Translations under genes and position numbers: made by a program
Part shown: positions 61,997 through 64,000 of the stretch, one piece after another
Numbering within the stretch: position 1 is the first letter of the stretch
How the letters are laid out: each line of letters starts with the position of its first letter
Notes under the pieces: generated by a model
What the model was told of the DNA's origin: nothing
The model's input: the letters and a program-made list of their open reading frames with translations, nothing else
The model's database searches: none
Source: Micromonospora cabrerizensis
GTDB taxonomy: Bacteria; Actinomycetota; Actinomycetes; Mycobacteriales; Micromonosporaceae
Length of the DNA: 64,000 nt
NCBI RefSeq assembly: GCF_022230955.1
Contig: NZ_JAKKFI010000046.1
Span: 99,054-163,053 of the forward strand
Reading direction: 5' to 3'

Positions 61997-62028
61997 CATA
62001 ACGGTGTTATTGGCATAACAGCGTTATG
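61997..62028. promoter_or_regulatory. 32-bp TetR operator in a divergent promoter
   Basis: CATAACGGTGTTAT (61997-62010) and ATAACAGCGTTATG (62015-62028) are complementary at 13 of 14 positions across TGGC. It lies 9 bp from the TetR start and 14 bp from the SGNH start. The AT-rich repeats stand out against the local GC content. Confidence 0.85.
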
Positions 62029-62041
62029 AGGGGAGGGCGGC

Positions 62042-62830
62042 ATGTTCGGTGCGGCTCGGATCCGGGCACGGATCCCGCGACTTGCCGAAGCGCAGGGAGA
62101 CGACTGGGGAACGGTGGCCGGCGGCGGAGAGCCCCTTCGGCTGGCTGTGCTCGGCGACTCCGCGGCGGCCGGGGTCGGTGCTGCCGACCATCAGACGGCC
62201 TTGGCCGGTCAGACTGCGGCTGCGCTCGCCGCATTGACTGGGCGGCACCTGTCCTGGCGGGTCGTGGCACGATCGGGAGCGACGGCCAGAACGATCCGAA
62301 CAGACCTGATGGACGGCATTACAGATCCACACACGCGATGGAGCCCGCAGGTGGTCCTTGTGGTGGTGGGGGTCAACGATGCGGTCCGGCTGCGGCGGCC
62401 CCGCCGGTTTCGGAGCGATGTCGAGCTTTTGGTGGCGGTGATTAGGCGTCGGGTCGGTGCCCCGATCCCTGTGCTTTTGGCGGGGCTGCCCCCCGTGCAC
62501 CGCTTTCCCGCCCTGCCCGCGCCAGTGCGGCTGCTGCTTGGGACGCACGCGCGCCGGCTGGACCGGCAACTCACCGGCGTGGCTCGACGGGACAAGAGCG
62601 TGTTCCACTTGCCGGTCGGGCACCTGCCCGTCGAACGAGACGACTTCTACGCCTCGGACCGCTTCCATCCCGGTCCAGCTGGATACCGCGTGTGGGGCCG
62701 AACGCTGGCTGCACAGACGGCCACGATCCTCGAGGCGGTCCTGCCGATGGCCGCGGAATCGGATGGTGCCCACCAGCAGGACGGCCACACGTACGACGCG
62801 ACCGCGGAGGAAGCCAGCCGTTGGGTGTAG
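62042..62830 (+). CDS. SGNH/GDSL hydrolase
   Basis: A 262-residue serine esterase. The GDS motif is VLGDSAAAGVG with Ser40; the Gly block is RVVARSGATARTI; the Asn block is VVVGVNDAVRL; the catalytic Asp and His are in YASDRFHPGPAGY. No signal peptide is visible, so it is presumably cytoplasmic. ATG 62042 has GAGGGGAGGGCGGC upstream. It diverges from a TetR gene with a shared operator, so inducer-dependent expression is likely. Substrate could be an ester or acyl group; nothing decides it. Confidence 0.92.
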   Translation: MFGAARIRARIPRLAEAQGDDWGTVAGGGEPLRLAVLGDSAAAGVGAADHQTALAGQTAAALAALTGRHLSWRVVARSGATARTIRTDLMDGITDPHTRWSPQVVLVVVGVNDAVRLRRPRRFRSDVELLVAVIRRRVGAPIPVLLAGLPPVHRFPALPAPVRLLLGTHARRLDRQLTGVARRDKSVFHLPVGHLPVERDDFYASDRFHPGPAGYRVWGRTLAAQTATILEAVLPMAAESDGAHQQDGHTYDATAEEASRWV

Positions 62831-62919
62831 TTCAAGGACACCGCGCCGACTCTGACCTGCGGCAATGCGGAGCCGCAGGATGGGGTGGGTGCAGTTGTTC
62901 GCCGTTCGATGCCGTTGGA

Positions 62920-63510
62920 CGCGGTTCAAGGCCGCTCACGGCACCCCGCTGCTCCCAACCCGCTCCCCTCCCCCAACCCGGACTCCCGGTCGCCTGCGGC
63001 GCATGCGGATCCGGTGGCCGGCGCCCCGACGTCTTGAGCACCGTCAGCGCCGACGCGCAACACCGCCACCACCCGTCGTCGCGCCGGGCCGTCCTCGCCC
63101 AGGGCCGGCTTCGTGGCGGACCCGACACCGTTTGGGACGCCGGCTGCGGTGAGACGCTCGGGTCGGTCGCACCAGGTCGTCTCGGGCAGGTGGAGACGGC
63201 GGTCGTTCATCGCCCGCCCCGCAGGTGAGACGTAGGCCAGGAACACCCCGACCTGGCTGTTCTCCACCCGACCGGCAGTGCCGGTGTACTGCCGCTGCAC
63301 CCCGGACCGAGCACACGCCCTCCTCCAAGAACCCGGTCTCGTCGGTGACCAGCACGGCGTCGGGATGGCCGAACTGCTCGATCAGCCACGCCCGAACGTC
63401 GTCGCGGGCGGCGTCGGCGTCCCATACCGCCGTACGCAGCAACCGCTGCATCGCCTGCGGTGGCACGCGGCCACCGCACGACCTTCGGTTATCTTCACAA
63501 ACCGTCAATG
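62920..63510 (-). mobile_element. Degenerate IS701-family transposase remnant
   Basis: Minus-strand fragments match an IS701-type DDE transposase: MQRLLRTAVWDADAARDDVR, AVLVTDETGFLEEG and, in a second frame, MQRQYTGTAGRVENSQVGVF then LAYVSPAGRAMNDRRL. The DETG aspartate survives. Frameshifts near 63300 and 63120 break the gene, and the C-terminal half is not recognisable. I see no clear terminal inverted repeats. It cannot be active. Confidence 0.75.
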
Positions 63511-63626
63511 ATCAACGCGGTGGCCGTCTCCATGCCCACGCCACGCCAGCGCCAAAGCCAAGTGACGTTGAAGTATTAGGCTGGGAAGCCCGGCTCTCCC
63601 GGGCTTCCCCAACAGTGACGAAGGGT
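63511..63626. other. Short intergenic region before the window edge gene
   Basis: No gene. A GC-rich imperfect hairpin (GGGAAGCCCGGCTCTCCCGGGCTTCCC, about 63580-63606 on the plus strand) can terminate the minus-strand gene to its right. Confidence 0.45.
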
Positions 63627-64000
63627 TTACGGGCCGGCGATAACGACGTTGCCGGCGCCGGGTCGGTACATGAGCAGCTGGTCCGGGCCTCCCTCGTGAT
63701 CCATGTCGTAACTAATCACCTGGTCGTCGGGGTTCCTCAGGTCAAATCCCGCCACGCCCTGACGTGCCTGAAACACGGCCGCGAAGGTGTCGTCGGGTTT
63801 GTGTTGGACAATAAACATGACGCCCTTCCCCGGCCGGTAGAGGGCTAGGTGGTCCAGGTTGCCGGTCTGCTCGTGGTCGAAGGCGACGATCCGGTCCTGC
63901 GGCTCTGTGAGGTTGAACCCGCCGATGCCGGCGGTTGCGGTGCGGTAGACGGGCCACATGGTGCCATCGGGTGCCTGCGTGACGATGAAGAGTGCGCCCT
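63627..64000 (-). CDS. Repeat protein with beta-propeller-like units (5' end beyond window)
   Basis: At least 124 residues are visible and the frame continues past the right edge. Two and a half repeats of about 46 residues are present: GFNLTEPQDRIVAFDHEQTG then NLDHLALYRPGKGVMFIV, followed by GFDLRNPDDQVISYDMDHEG then GPDQLLMYRPGAGNVVI. The pattern (AFDxxxxGxxDHLxLYRPG) resembles FG-GAP/VCBS-like propeller repeats in secreted actinobacterial proteins, sometimes attached to phospholipase or peptidase domains. The enzymatic part, if any, lies outside. The protein ends VIAGP at 63627. Confidence 0.75.
   Translation of the reverse strand, partial: GALFIVTQAPDGTMWPVYRTATAGIGGFNLTEPQDRIVAFDHEQTGNLDHLALYRPGKGVMFIVQHKPDDTFAAVFQARQGVAGFDLRNPDDQVISYDMDHEGGPDQLLMYRPGAGNVVIAGP

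Overview
The window is uniformly GC-rich actinobacterial DNA: strong third-position GC bias, frequent GTG starts, 4-nt ATGA/GTGA overlaps between genes, F420 enzymes, SARP and LAL regulators and a type II polyketide synthase. Gene content and protein style suggest a Micromonospora-like member of the Micromonosporaceae. That placement is an inference; no rRNA gene or other phylogenetic marker is present. I saw no tRNA, rRNA or CRISPR array.

Left flank (1-9.0 kb): a PadR regulator with a PspC-domain membrane protein, a beta-lactamase-fold hydrolase, a secreted GH10 xylanase with a CBM13 domain, an AEC permease, eroded gene fragments, and two overlapping nucleotidyltransferase genes of the RlaP type.

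Biosynthetic core (about 9.1-38.3 kb): an aromatic (type II) polyketide cluster interleaved with coenzyme F420 genes. Minimal PKS: KS-alpha, KS-beta/CLF and ACP, with an ActVII-like didomain aromatase, an ActIV-like metallo-beta-lactamase-fold cyclase and an ActIII-like C9 ketoreductase. The CLF keeps the F-x-F-T-x3-F gate known from the actinorhodin octaketide CLF, so a C16 chain is predicted. Malonyl-CoA supply is built in: BCCP, biotin carboxylase and a fused beta-alpha carboxyltransferase. Candidate tailoring genes are an acyl-CoA-dehydrogenase-like flavin monooxygenase with a flavin reductase, an ABM-type quinone-forming oxygenase, an F420-dependent LLM enzyme, an SDR, an NmrA-like reductase, an MDR reductase, a SnoaL-like protein and a FrnE-like DsbA protein. 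F420 supply and reduction come from fgd, cofC/fbiD and fbiC; fbiC sits in an operon with a PPOX/F420 enzyme and a transaldolase-like protein lacking the Schiff-base lysine. An MFS exporter diverges from a MarR gene. One SARP activator gene is present, and arrays of TCGAG-type repeats at 11-bp spacing lie before the PKS, ketoreductase, carboxylase, oxygenase, secreted-protein and fbiC operons. This suggests that precursor supply, F420 supply and assembly form one SARP regulon.

Right flank (38.6-64 kb): SRPBCC proteins, an alpha/beta hydrolase, a flavoprotein disulfide reductase operon and an EthD protein that share an operator-like motif, an SGNH esterase next to a TetR gene, two overlapping SRPBCC genes (the second exported), a large LAL regulator, a VOC/MmyB-type HTH pair, an aldo/keto reductase with a MerR-type promoter, an NAD kinase, a coupled Pls/PosA-type NRPS and M1 peptidase pair, a second TetR/SGNH pair with a 32-bp operator, and an IS701-type remnant. 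A deleted copy of the RlaP gene pair lies at about 61 kb, 52 kb from the intact pair.
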